Source: Gordonia sp. PP30 (GTDB lineage Bacteria > Actinomycetota > Actinomycetes > Mycobacteriales > Mycobacteriaceae). Taken from it: a stretch of DNA of 64,000 bases. How positions within the stretch are numbered: the first letter of the stretch is position 1; every line of letters begins with the position of its first letter. This document shows positions 52,648 to 61,574 of this stretch, piece by piece. The stretch is taken from NCBI RefSeq assembly GCF_023100845.1, contig NZ_CP095864.1, forward strand, positions 4,402,001 to 4,466,000, given 5' to 3'. The position numbers were made by a program, and so were the translations under genes. The notes under the pieces are model-generated. The model did no database searches, was not told the DNA's origin, and saw only the letters and a list, made by a program, of their open reading frames with translations.

Positions 52648-55113
52648 ATGCGGCGGCCACTCCTCGTGCTCGCCGCGCTCGTCGGGACCGTGCTGCTGAT
52701 CGCCCTGGTGACAGCGGTGCCGTCGGCCACCGGGCCGGCCCGCGCCGTCGAGCCCGAATACGCGGAGCTGGCGCTCACCGAACTGACCCCGTCGACCGTG
52801 ACCAGTTCCAGCGGCTCGGTGGTGCACGTGCGCGGCCACCTCACCAACACCTTCGACCGGCCGCTCAGCGACCTGCGCATCCGGTTGCGGGTCGGCGGAC
52901 AGGTGAAGACCGCGGTCGCGCTGCGCACCTCCCTGATGGGCGACACGCCGTTCCCCGTCACGACGCCGCCGCACCGGGTCAGCGAGCGGCTCGATCCCGG
53001 CCGCACCGCCGACTTCGACCTCGAGGTCCCGCTCAGCGGCGAGAACGGCCTGCACATCGACACCACCGGTGTGTTCCCGCTGCAGATCGACGCCGTCGGC
53101 GTCCCCGAGTCCGGCGGTGCGGTCCAGGTCGCCGTCTCCCGCACCCTGCTGCCGGTGCTGTCCCTGCCCGCCGATGCCGAACGCGCGGCCGGCTACCTCG
53201 ATCCGGGCTACACCGGCACCGATACCCGCCTCGGCCAGGACGGCTCCCTCGCCCCGGACGACTCGTCGCCGGCCGCGCTGACCATGATCTGGCCTCTCGC
53301 CGACACCCCGCAGCTCGCCCCCGGCATCCTGGGCGGCAAGACCGAACCCGTCCGGCTGCTCAGCGACCGGCTCGCCGGCTCGCTCGCGCCGAACGGGCGG
53401 CTCGACGTCCAGCTCGCTGCCCTGGAACGACTCGCCTCCGACGGCGACGGCGACGACCGGGTCCGCACCAGCCTGTGCGTGGCGGTCGATCCCGATCTGC
53501 TGGTCACCGTGCACGCCATGACCCTCGGGTACGACGTCACCAAGGATCCGGACGATCCGCGCGGTGCCGTCACCCGTGGCACCGGCCGGGCCGCCGCCCG
53601 CGCCTGGCTGTCCCGGCTGAGTGCTGTCGCCCAGCATCTGTGCGTCACCGCGCTGCCGTTCGCGCAGGCCGGACTGGATTCGCTGCACACCATCGACGAC
53701 GCCGGACTCACCTCGACCGCGCTCACCAGCGCGTCGGACGTCGTCGACAGCATCCTCGGGGTCACGTCGCTGCGCGGAGTGACCCTGCCCGCGACGGGCA
53801 CCCTGACCGATTCCGGCCGGGCACTGCTCGACGACAACGGCATCCACACCGCGGCGATCGCGTCGTCGTCGGTGGAACCGCAGGTCCCGGCGCCGTCGGG
53901 CCGCTACCGCTCGGGGGCGGTCGCCCTGCAGACCTACGACGCGCCGATCACCGCGGCGCTGGGCGCCGCCGGAGACACCACGGTGGTGCCGTCGATCATG
54001 CCGGGCTGGCAGCAGCCGGATCTGAGTCACGAATCGCCGGTCAGCCGCCGGCAGACCGCCGTCGCCGCGCTGGCCTTCCCGATGCTGACCGTCCCGCACA
54101 CCGAAGCGGGCGAGTCGGCGCCGGTCACCGGGCGCAGCGCGTTCATCATGCCGCCGACCTACTGGTCGCCGACCGCGGATGACGCGACGGCCCTGGTCGA
54201 CGCCGTCGAGCTGCTCCTCGCCTCCGGCACCGCCCACGAGGAGTCGTTGCGCGATGTGGTCGGACAGCTCCCGGACGCCACAGGGCGCGCCCCGCTCGTC
54301 ACCCCGGGTGATGTGGACCCCGTCGTCGCGCAGGGCTTCCCGATCTCGGCCGCCGACGCCGGCCAGGTCCGCGCGAATCTGGAACTCTCCTCGCAGCTTC
54401 AGGCGTCTCTGGTCGGCTCGCGCGACACGGTGACGACCCCCCAGGCCTACCTCGCACCGCTCGGCGAGGATGCGCTGCGCGCGGTCAGCGTCCCCGAGGC
54501 ACAGACCCTCGACCAGGCGCGCGGCCTGCGGTCGACGCGGATCGGCGCGGTCGGCTCCACCCTGACCAGGATGCGGCAGTCGGTGGCACTGCTCGATCCG
54601 GGCGGCCGCTACACGCTCGCCTCCGAACGCAGCCCGCTGCTGCTGGTCGTCCGCAACGACCTCGCCCTGCCGATGCGCGTCCGGATGAACATCGACGCCC
54701 CGGCGGTACTGAACGTCGGCGACGTCGGAGTGCAGGAGATCCCGCCGATGGGGACCCGGCAGATCCAGATTCCGACGCACGCCTCCACCTCCGAGCGGGC
54801 CACGGTGAAGATCGCCCTGGTCACCTCGACCGGCGTCCCGCTGAACGAGCCGATCACGCTGTCGATCTTCTCGAACGCCTACGGCAAACCGCTCTTCTGG
54901 ATCACCATCGGCGCGGGAATCGCCCTGGTGCTGCTCACCGCACGGCGGCTGTGGCACCGCTTCCGCGGCGAACCCGACCCCGCCGACGAGGATCGGCCGG
55001 AACCGGACGCCGACGAGTTACGGCTCGCCGCGACCCCGTACGAGGAGCGTCTGGAAGTGGCCCGCGAAGAGCACGTCGAACCACCCCAACCGCCGGACCG
55101 GGAGGACTCATGA
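52648..55113 (+). CDS. DUF6049 family membrane-anchored protein (Rv3909-like)
   Basis: 821 residues from ATG 52648 (GTG 52633 also possible, overlapping the NUDIX end). The N-terminus has a signal or anchor (LLVLAALVGTVLLIALV), followed by a large extracellular beta-rich part with VRGHLTNTFDRPLSDLRIRL, and a C-terminal membrane helix (about residue 755, FWITIGAGIALVLLTARRLW) with a short acidic tail. Role unknown; always next to murJ in relatives, so a link with lipid II flipping or cell-wall assembly is likely. Its stop overlaps the murJ start (ATGA). Confidence 0.83.
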   Translation: MRRPLLVLAALVGTVLLIALVTAVPSATGPARAVEPEYAELALTELTPSTVTSSSGSVVHVRGHLTNTFDRPLSDLRIRLRVGGQVKTAVALRTSLMGDTPFPVTTPPHRVSERLDPGRTADFDLEVPLSGENGLHIDTTGVFPLQIDAVGVPESGGAVQVAVSRTLLPVLSLPADAERAAGYLDPGYTGTDTRLGQDGSLAPDDSSPAALTMIWPLADTPQLAPGILGGKTEPVRLLSDRLAGSLAPNGRLDVQLAALERLASDGDGDDRVRTSLCVAVDPDLLVTVHAMTLGYDVTKDPDDPRGAVTRGTGRAAARAWLSRLSAVAQHLCVTALPFAQAGLDSLHTIDDAGLTSTALTSASDVVDSILGVTSLRGVTLPATGTLTDSGRALLDDNGIHTAAIASSSVEPQVPAPSGRYRSGAVALQTYDAPITAALGAAGDTTVVPSIMPGWQQPDLSHESPVSRRQTAVAALAFPMLTVPHTEAGESAPVTGRSAFIMPPTYWSPTADDATALVDAVELLLASGTAHEESLRDVVGQLPDATGRAPLVTPGDVDPVVAQGFPISAADAGQVRANLELSSQLQASLVGSRDTVTTPQAYLAPLGEDALRAVSVPEAQTLDQARGLRSTRIGAVGSTLTRMRQSVALLDPGGRYTLASERSPLLLVVRNDLALPMRVRMNIDAPAVLNVGDVGVQEIPPMGTRQIQIPTHASTSERATVKIALVTSTGVPLNEPITLSIFSNAYGKPLFWITIGAGIALVLLTARRLWHRFRGEPDPADEDRPEPDADELRLAATPYEERLEVAREEHVEPPQPPDREDS

Positions 55114-58100
55114 GTTCACGCCGCGAACGCCCGGACGCACCGGACTCCCCGGTGCCCCCGCGCGCGCATCCGGTGCGGTACGAGCCGCATCCGGGCAAGC
55201 ACGAGGGCTCGGGCGCACGTCCGGCCGCACCCGGTCGCCGGCCCGAGACCGCGGTGCCGCACCTGCTCGCGAGTACGGAGATGGCCGACGAGAACGAGGT
55301 CGCCGCCACCGGGAACGACGACTCCGATGCATCGGTGATGAGGACCGGCGGCTCGATCGCCATCGCCACGCTGGCCTCCCGGATCACCGGCTTCATCCGG
55401 ACGGTCCTGGTGTTGGCCATGCTGGGCGGTATCGCCTCGGCATTCCAAGCCGCCTACGTGCTGCCCAACATGATCGCCGAGGTGGTCCTCGGCGCCGTGC
55501 TGACCGCGATCGTCATCCCCGTCCTCGTTCGCGCCGAAGCCGAGGACGACGACCACGGTGAAGGCTTCATCAACCGCATCTTCACCCTGACACTGATCGT
55601 GCTGGGCGTCGCGACGGTCATCGCCCTGATCGCCGCCCCGCTGCTCACGACGCTCAACGTGGGCGACGGCAGCAAAGTCGACCGCTCGCTGACCACCGCG
55701 CTCGCGTATCTGCTGCTCCCCGAGATCCTGTTCTACGGATTGTCGGCGCTCTTCATGGCGATTCTCAACATGAAGAACGTGTTCAAACCCGGTGCGTGGG
55801 CACCGGTGCTGAACAACATCGTGCAGATCGTGACGCTGGTGCTCTACTACCTGATGCCCGGCAGGATCACCGCCAACCCGCTGCAGATGAGCGACCCGAA
55901 ACTCCTGGTCCTGGGCATCGGCACCACCGTCGGCGTCATCGTCCAGGCCGCGATCCTCCTGCCCTATCTGCGCAAGGTCGGGGTCAGACTCCGGCTGCGG
56001 TGGGGGATCGACGCCCGGTTGCGCCGCTTCGGCAACATGGCCGTCGCCATCGTCGCTTACGTATTCGTCCTGCAGATCGGCCTGGTGATCACCTACCGGA
56101 TCGCGGCCGCCGCCACCGAGACCGGTATCGCCGTCTACGCCACGCAATGGCAGCTGCTGCAGTTGCCGTACGGCGTGCTCGGTGTGACGATCCTGACCGC
56201 GATCATGCCGCGGCTGTCCCGGAACGCAGCCGCCGACGACACCCCGGCCGTGGTGGACGACATGTCGCTCGCCACCCGGCTGACCATGCTCGCTCTCGTC
56301 CCGACCGTGGTCTACATGACCTTCTTCGGCCCAGCGCTGGGTGTCGCGATCTTCAACTTCGGCAGCTTCACCTCGTCCGATGCCTCCCAGCTCGGATCGA
56401 CGCTCGCATGGGGCGCGTTCACGCTGATTCCCTATGCGATGACGCTGGTCCAGCTCCGGGTGTTCTACGCCCGCGAGGATGCGTGGACGCCGACGCTCAT
56501 GGTGGTCGGCATCACGATCGTCAAGGTGGCGTCGTCGTATCTGGGACCGGTGCTGTTCGACGACCCGCAACTGGTGGTCCGCTGGCTCGCCCTGTCCAAC
56601 GGGCTCGGCTATCTGGTCGGCGCGGTCGTCGGCCACTATCTGCTGTACAAGCGGCTCGGCAACGCCCGGATGACCCATGTCATGCGCACCTCGTGGCTCA
56701 CCTTCGGCGTCTCCCTGGTGGTCACCGGGGCGGTCTGGGCCGTCACGCATCTGACGCACTTGAATCGGATGTCGCTGCACGCGGGCAAGATCGGCTCGAT
56801 CGCGTACCTGGCCCTGACCGGCGTGGTGGTGCTCGGCGTGATCTACCTGTTCCTGGTGGCCCTGCGCATCCCGGACATGGTGACGATCAGCGATTCGGTG
56901 ATGCGCTTGGTCGGCCGCTTCATTCCGGCGCTGGCACCGGCGCCGCGGTCCGCCGCGGGTGACACCGATGCCGCCACCATGACCGTCCAGTTCCCGCGGG
57001 TCAGCGGCGACGAAGGCCTCCCGTACTCTGGTCAGGTAGAGGTCCGACGACGCTTCGATCGCGGTTCGGCCAGCTGGCAGGAATACGCCGTGACCAGCGG
57101 TGGAGCCGCCGGGGAGACCGCCGTGCTGCCGCGCATCGGCGCCGATCCGCTGCCCCCCGGCCGCGGTGGCCGCACCGACCGGAGTCGCGGTGCCGAGGGC
57201 GGGTATCTGCCGTCGCAGATGCCGACTCGCACCGTCCACCAGAAACCGCCCGCGGACGCCGCGGCCGAACCAGCACAGCCCCGAACAGGACAGCCCCCGA
57301 TGACGCAGACCCCACCGGCGAGCACCCCGCCCCGCGGCCCGCGCCTGGTTCCCGGGGCCGCCATCGCCGGCGGCCGGTACCGGCTGCTCGAGCCGCACGG
57401 CGGAACGCGGGGACTGCAGTTCTGGCGCGCGAAGGACACCCAGCTCGACCGCGAGGTGGGCCTCACCTTCGTCGACCCGGAGCAGCAGGCACCGCCCTAT
57501 CGCCCGGAGGATCGGGACACCGACCCGGACGGGCCGCAGGCCATCCTCAACCGGACGCGCCGGCTGGGCCAGCTGCACACCGCGGGCATCGCGCGGGTGC
57601 TCGACGTGGTGCGTGGCGCCTCCGGCGGCATCGTCGTCACAGAATGGGTGCCCGGTTCATCGTTGGCCGAGGTCGCCGACAGCGGCCCATCGGCCACCGG
57701 TGCCGCCCGAGCGGTGCGTGCTCTCGCCGCGGCCGCCGAGGCCGCCCACCGGGCCGGCGCGGCGCTGTCGATCGACCATCCGGACCGCATCCGGGTGAGC
57801 CTCGACGGCGACGCCGTCCTCGCCTTCCCGGCCGTGCTCGCCGACGACGACCGCGCCTCCGATGTCCGCGGCCTGGGCGCGGTGCTCTACGCCCTGCTGC
57901 TGGACCGGTGGCCGCTCGACGGCGCCACCGGGCACACCGTGACCACCGCGCAGGCCCAGGAGGGGCCGGTCGGCGGCCTCACCGCGGCGGCGCCCGACGT
58001 CGAACGCAAAGGGCAGCCGATCGCGCCGGTCAAGGTGAAGCCGGAGATCCCGTTCGAGATCTCCGCGGTCGCCGCGCGGGCCCTGGAAGGCGGTTCGGCG

Positions 58101-58883
58101 ATCCGGACCGCCGGGACCGTCCAGCACATCCTGGATCAGGCCACCGTCGTCGACCTCGCCACCGACGTGCTGCCGCGCATCGCCGACGACTCGCCGCCGA
58201 TCTCGGTGGCACCGCTAAGCCGCACGCGTAAGGAGCGGCTGCTCGGCGAGGGCGACGCGGGCAAACGCAACGGCGCGCTGCTCATCGGGACCGGGGTCTT
58301 CCTGCTCTTCCTGGTGATCGCCCTGGTGCTGTGGCTCGCCGACCCCTTCGCGTCCAACGACAACAACGACGTCGACAGCTTCGTCGGAGACCGGTCGGCG
58401 AGCACCTCGGCGCCGGCGGCGCCCGCCGCCACCACTCCGGTGACCGCCAAAGCCGTGACGGTCTTCGATCCGGGACCGACGGTCGACGACACGGCCGCCC
58501 TGAACGCCGGGCACGTCCTCACCGACACCCAGCCGCCCTGGCAGACCTCACAGTGGCAGAGTGCGAACTTCGGTAACGCCAAAGACGGCGTCGGCCTGAT
58601 GTTCCGCTTCGCCAAGGGTGCCAAGATCAGTTCCGTGACGCTCAAGACCCCGACCGTCGGCGCGCAGTTCAAGGTGGAGATCCGGACCGCCCGCTCGGTG
58701 AAGCCGTCGTTCGGCGAGACCTCGGTGGTCGGCGCCGGCACGGTCACCAAGAAGACCACTGTCATCGGCCTCGACAGCCCGGCGAGCACCGAGTACTTGC
58801 TGATCTGGATCACCTCGCTGCCGAAGAGTTCCTCCGGCTACTACCAGGCGATCATGGACCAGGTGTCGTTCGCGGGCCCCTGA
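55110..58883 (+). CDS. murJ: MurJ-type lipid II flippase fused to a pseudokinase and a beta-rich extracellular domain
   Basis: 1257 residues. The MviN/MurJ part (residues 75-600) has 14 membrane helices after a basic N-terminal tail. A protein-kinase-like domain (about 753-1040, GGRYRLLEPHGGTRGLQFWRAK) lacks the HRD and DFG motifs and the usual Lys, so it is a pseudokinase like that of mycobacterial MviN, whose domain binds FhaA after phosphorylation by PknB. A membrane helix (1057-1080) and an extracellular discoidin-like domain end it. The cwlM gene nearby codes for another player in this control circuit. ATG 55110. Confidence 0.93.
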   Translation: MSSRRERPDAPDSPVPPRAHPVRYEPHPGKHEGSGARPAAPGRRPETAVPHLLASTEMADENEVAATGNDDSDASVMRTGGSIAIATLASRITGFIRTVLVLAMLGGIASAFQAAYVLPNMIAEVVLGAVLTAIVIPVLVRAEAEDDDHGEGFINRIFTLTLIVLGVATVIALIAAPLLTTLNVGDGSKVDRSLTTALAYLLLPEILFYGLSALFMAILNMKNVFKPGAWAPVLNNIVQIVTLVLYYLMPGRITANPLQMSDPKLLVLGIGTTVGVIVQAAILLPYLRKVGVRLRLRWGIDARLRRFGNMAVAIVAYVFVLQIGLVITYRIAAAATETGIAVYATQWQLLQLPYGVLGVTILTAIMPRLSRNAAADDTPAVVDDMSLATRLTMLALVPTVVYMTFFGPALGVAIFNFGSFTSSDASQLGSTLAWGAFTLIPYAMTLVQLRVFYAREDAWTPTLMVVGITIVKVASSYLGPVLFDDPQLVVRWLALSNGLGYLVGAVVGHYLLYKRLGNARMTHVMRTSWLTFGVSLVVTGAVWAVTHLTHLNRMSLHAGKIGSIAYLALTGVVVLGVIYLFLVALRIPDMVTISDSVMRLVGRFIPALAPAPRSAAGDTDAATMTVQFPRVSGDEGLPYSGQVEVRRRFDRGSASWQEYAVTSGGAAGETAVLPRIGADPLPPGRGGRTDRSRGAEGGYLPSQMPTRTVHQKPPADAAAEPAQPRTGQPPMTQTPPASTPPRGPRLVPGAAIAGGRYRLLEPHGGTRGLQFWRAKDTQLDREVGLTFVDPEQQAPPYRPEDRDTDPDGPQAILNRTRRLGQLHTAGIARVLDVVRGASGGIVVTEWVPGSSLAEVADSGPSATGAARAVRALAAAAEAAHRAGAALSIDHPDRIRVSLDGDAVLAFPAVLADDDRASDVRGLGAVLYALLLDRWPLDGATGHTVTTAQAQEGPVGGLTAAAPDVERKGQPIAPVKVKPEIPFEISAVAARALEGGSAIRTAGTVQHILDQATVVDLATDVLPRIADDSPPISVAPLSRTRKERLLGEGDAGKRNGALLIGTGVFLLFLVIALVLWLADPFASNDNNDVDSFVGDRSASTSAPAAPAATTPVTAKAVTVFDPGPTVDDTAALNAGHVLTDTQPPWQTSQWQSANFGNAKDGVGLMFRFAKGAKISSVTLKTPTVGAQFKVEIRTARSVKPSFGETSVVGAGTVTKKTTVIGLDSPASTEYLLIWITSLPKSSSGYYQAIMDQVSFAGP

Positions 58884-58900
58884 CCACATAGCCGGCTGAG

Positions 58901-58982
58901 CCCTTCGACTTCGCTCAGGAACCACCGATCGAGCCTCGTGCTGAGCATGCGTGGCGGAGCCTGCGACGACACGCGGACGAAG
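58901..58982. repeat. Repeat cluster: family A (58901-58920) and family D (58941-58982)
   Basis: The 169-base gap between murJ and the convergent sterol desaturase gene holds CCCTTCGACTTCGCTCAGGA (family A, 58901-58920) and, 20 bases later, a 42-base copy of family D that matches leuS 41834-41875 with one mismatch. No gene is visible in the gap. Confidence 0.88.
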
Positions 58983-59052
58983 TTCCCGCAAGGGCGAGAT
59001 CGAGTCCGAGCCCCAGCCCAGTACCGAGGACCCGGCTTCCACACGACGAGGC

Positions 59053-59976
59053 TTACGCCGCCGTCTGCTCCTGATCCGCGGTCACCGCGGCCCGCTCGGC
59101 GAGGACCGCCGCCGGAGCCCAGCCGGGCGGACCGAAGACGTAGCCGAGCTTGTCGCGGAAGCGGGGCGCCGAGGCGACGTCGCGCCCGAGGTTCACGTAC
59201 TCGTGCGTCTGGAGCTTCCAGATGTTGTAGGTACCGACCGGCTTGGTCAGCCCGTAGTGGGGCCGGAACAGCTCGGGCTGGAAGCTGCCGAACAGGCGGT
59301 CCCAGACGATGAACGTGCCGCCGTAGTTCTTGTCCAGGTACTCCGGATCGCTGCCGTGGTGCACGCGGTGGTGCGACGGCGTGTTCATCACGAACTCGAA
59401 CGGGCGCCACATCTTGTCGATCCGCTCGGTGTGGATCCAGAACTGGTAGATCAGATTCAGCGAATAGCAGGCGAACACGACCGCCGGCGGCACCCCGAGG
59501 AAGACCAGCGGAGCCCAGAGGATCATCGCCATCGAGTTGTTCCACTTCTGGCGCAGCGCGGTCGCGAAATTGAAGTACTCGCTGGAGTGGTGCGCCTGGT
59601 GCGTCGCCCAGATGAGCCGCACGCGATGAGCCACCCGGTGTTCCCAGTAGAAGAGGAAGTCGAGGCCGACGAAGCCGATCACCCAGGTGTACCAGGCGGT
59701 GATCGGCAAGTGCCACGGCGCGACGTACGCGAAGATCGCCGCATAGGCGAAGAGCGCGATGAACTTGCTCAGCGCCGAGGTGCCGATCGAGACGACACCC
59801 ATCCAGAGCGATGCCCGGGTGTCCTTGCCGTAGTACGAGCCCTTCGGCGGACGACCCTCGTCGTCGTGATCCTCGAGTCTGGCCGCGGCGAAGAACTCCA
59901 GACCGAGCATCAGCACGAAGAACGGAATGGCGAGCACGGTGGGCTCGCGCATGGCGGCGGGGAGGAAGTCGAGCAT
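59053..59976 (-). CDS. Sterol desaturase / fatty acid hydroxylase superfamily protein
   Basis: 307 residues from ATG 59976. Membrane di-iron enzyme: histidine boxes HRVAHRVRL, HQAHHSS and HHRVHHG, in the order of the FAH superfamily, with four to five membrane helices before them. The GTG at 60015 is rejected because an operator lies over it. Substrate unknown, perhaps a lipid or carotenoid. It is divergent from a TetR gene with a strong palindrome between them, so it is probably repressed by that regulator. Confidence 0.88.
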   Translation of the reverse strand: MLDFLPAAMREPTVLAIPFFVLMLGLEFFAAARLEDHDDEGRPPKGSYYGKDTRASLWMGVVSIGTSALSKFIALFAYAAIFAYVAPWHLPITAWYTWVIGFVGLDFLFYWEHRVAHRVRLIWATHQAHHSSEYFNFATALRQKWNNSMAMILWAPLVFLGVPPAVVFACYSLNLIYQFWIHTERIDKMWRPFEFVMNTPSHHRVHHGSDPEYLDKNYGGTFIVWDRLFGSFQPELFRPHYGLTKPVGTYNIWKLQTHEYVNLGRDVASAPRFRDKLGYVFGPPGWAPAAVLAERAAVTADQEQTAA

Positions 59977-60007
59977 GGCAGGCCTTGTCGCGGAGGATCG
60001 TCGTTCT

Positions 60008-60029
60008 TCTGACACTATATCGTGTCAGA
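60008..60029. promoter_or_regulatory. TetR operator between the sterol desaturase and tetR genes
   Basis: TCTGACAC-TATATC-GTGTCAGA, a perfect 8-bp inverted repeat with a 6-base AT-rich spacer. It lies 31 bases before the desaturase ATG and 44 before the tetR ATG, so it can cover both promoters. Confidence 0.8.
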
Positions 60030-60072
60030 TAGCGCGAGGTCCAGAGTTCATACCGAATTCAGTCCACGTAGC

Positions 60073-60774
60073 ATGAGTCCGATGGCACAGGGCAAAGAGC
60101 GGGTCTACGGGGGAGTGAGCGCGCAGCAGCGCCGCGAGCAGCGCCACGCCGCCCTGATCGACGCGGGGCTGGAGTTGTTCGGCACTCTCGGCTATCCGAA
60201 TGTCCCGGTGAAGATGATCTGCGACGAGGCCGGACTGACGCAGCGCTACTTCTACGAGTCGTTCACCGACCGGGAGGCGCTGCTGAACGCCGTCTACCGG
60301 TCATGCTTCGAGGATCTGCGCGACGCGGCCGCCACGGCCGCGCTCGAATACCTCACCGAGGTGCCCGACGTGGTCGCGGAGGGCGCCGTCCCCGAGGAGC
60401 ACATCCGCCCGCTCGCCCGGGCCGCCTTCGGCGCACTGCTGAGCACGCTGACCACCGATCGACGGCGAGCCCGCGTGATCCTGATCGAGGTGGTCGGCGT
60501 GAGCCCGGCACTCGAACAGCTCCGCATCGGTGCGATCCACCAGTGGGCCGAGCTGATCATCGGCTTCGGCGCGCCCGGATCGTCGGACCCGATGCACCGC
60601 CTCGCCGCGATCGGCCTGGTCGGCGCCATCACCCAGCTGCTGGTCGACTGGCAGATGGCCCAGGTCTCGCCGATCAGCCCCGACGCCGGGCCGGAGCTGT
60701 TCACGGTCGACGCCATCCACGACGTGATCACCGAGATGCTGGTCGGCACCTACGAGCACGTCTTCCGCAGCTAG
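60073..60774 (+). CDS. TetR family transcriptional regulator
   Basis: 233 residues from ATG 60073 (a second ATG at 60082). The N-terminal HTH reads RREQRHAALIDAGLELFGTLGYPNVPVKMICDEAGLTQRYFYESFTDREALL, typical of TetR with Y(F/Y) at the end of the recognition helix. The C-terminal ligand-binding part is helical. It likely represses itself and the divergent sterol desaturase through the shared palindrome; ligand unknown, perhaps a lipid. Confidence 0.9.
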   Translation: MSPMAQGKERVYGGVSAQQRREQRHAALIDAGLELFGTLGYPNVPVKMICDEAGLTQRYFYESFTDREALLNAVYRSCFEDLRDAAATAALEYLTEVPDVVAEGAVPEEHIRPLARAAFGALLSTLTTDRRRARVILIEVVGVSPALEQLRIGAIHQWAELIIGFGAPGSSDPMHRLAAIGLVGAITQLLVDWQMAQVSPISPDAGPELFTVDAIHDVITEMLVGTYEHVFRS

Positions 60775-60779
60775 CGCGG

Positions 60780-61112
60780 TCAGTTCTTCGACAGCCGGGC
60801 GGCGATGGTGGCGACCGCGTCATCGAGGTCGTCGACGACGAACTGCCACTGCGAGCCGTCGGACATGGTGAGACACAGCATCTCCAGTTTCCGGGAGAAC
60901 CGGCCGCCCCGGCCGGGGGCGGTGCCCACCGCACTGAGATACCGGCAGGCCACCGAGAAGCGGATGCCGTCGACGCGGGCGGCCAGACCCTTCGGCTCGA
61001 AGACGACATGGGTCTTGGTCAGCTGCAGCTCACCGCCGGCCAGACCGCGGCCCACCGGCCGTCGCGCCTTCCAGGTCCGCAGCGGCGCCTCGTCGTTCAT
61101 CTCGTTCTCCAT
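60780..61112 (-). CDS. Small protein with PH/GRAM-like fold, unknown function
   Basis: 110 residues. No family was recognised for certain. Segments GGELQLTKTHVVFEPKG and LEMLCLTMSDGSQWQFVVDDLDDAV look like the strands and last helix of a small PH or GRAM-type domain. Soluble, no signal. ATG 61112. Convergent with the tetR gene (five bases between stops) and divergent from the anti-sigma-like gene, which starts 102 bases away. Confidence 0.6.
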   Translation of the reverse strand: MENEMNDEAPLRTWKARRPVGRGLAGGELQLTKTHVVFEPKGLAARVDGIRFSVACRYLSAVGTAPGRGGRFSRKLEMLCLTMSDGSQWQFVVDDLDDAVATIAARLSKN

Positions 61113-61214
61113 TCCGCCGGGCGATCGACTCGCACGGAACCGATCGCCGGCCCCGTGCGTCTAAGTATTGTGGGTCAAGACGACACGGGATCGGGACAGG
61201 TGCGCAACAGGCAG

Positions 61215-61493
61215 ATGAACTCGACCGATCCACCCGTCCCCGGATCACTCCCGGAACCTCCCTTCACCGGCGAACTGCTCGCCGAGTACGACGCCGGAGC
61301 ACTGCCCCCGGAGCTCACCGCGCACATCACCGCACGGCTCGGCGACGACCCCGGCGCACGCCGGATCCTCGACGCCCTGGCCCTGACCCGGGCCGACCTC
61401 GCCCGTGCGCGGGTGGAGCCCGTCGATGTTCCGCCCGCGGTCGACGAACGACTGCGGAACCTGCTTCGGGGCCTCGGGAACACCAGCCCCTAG
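61215..61493 (+). CDS. Truncated anti-sigma-M (RsmA/Rv3912-like) protein
   Basis: 92 residues. GELLAEYDAGALPPELTAHITARLGDDPGARRILDALALTRADLA follows the N-terminal cytoplasmic part of Rv3912 (ELLADLQAGLL, DPQAQQILRAL from memory), and it sits directly before trxB just as in M. tuberculosis. The membrane helix and outer domain of the family (about 250 residues in total) are missing, and no sigM gene precedes it. It may be a shortened active form or a remnant. Its stop lies in a hairpin that overlaps the trxB promoter candidate. Confidence 0.62.
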   Translation: MNSTDPPVPGSLPEPPFTGELLAEYDAGALPPELTAHITARLGDDPGARRILDALALTRADLARARVEPVDVPPAVDERLRNLLRGLGNTSP

Positions 61494-61502
61494 GCTGGTG
61501 TT
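61476..61502 (+). promoter_or_regulatory. ECF sigma-type promoter and hairpin before trxB
   Basis: GGGAACA (61476-61482) and GTT (61500-61502), 17 bases apart, fit the GGAA(T/C)-N16-20-GTT pattern of SigH-type promoters; in M. tuberculosis trxB2-trxC are SigH-driven. CACCAGCC-CCTA-GGCTGGTG (61481-61500) is a perfect 8-bp hairpin over the same bases and includes the upstream stop codon. Confidence 0.45.
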
Positions 61503-61574
61503 GAACGCTGACGTACCCCCGTTGCCACCCCGGCGCGGCCACGTCCCATCCGAGCCCGCTCCACGGAGGAATAG

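Noticed and set aside
52399..54957. 852-codon minus-strand frame
   Set aside because: Shadow of the DUF6049 gene; high GC makes such frames common.
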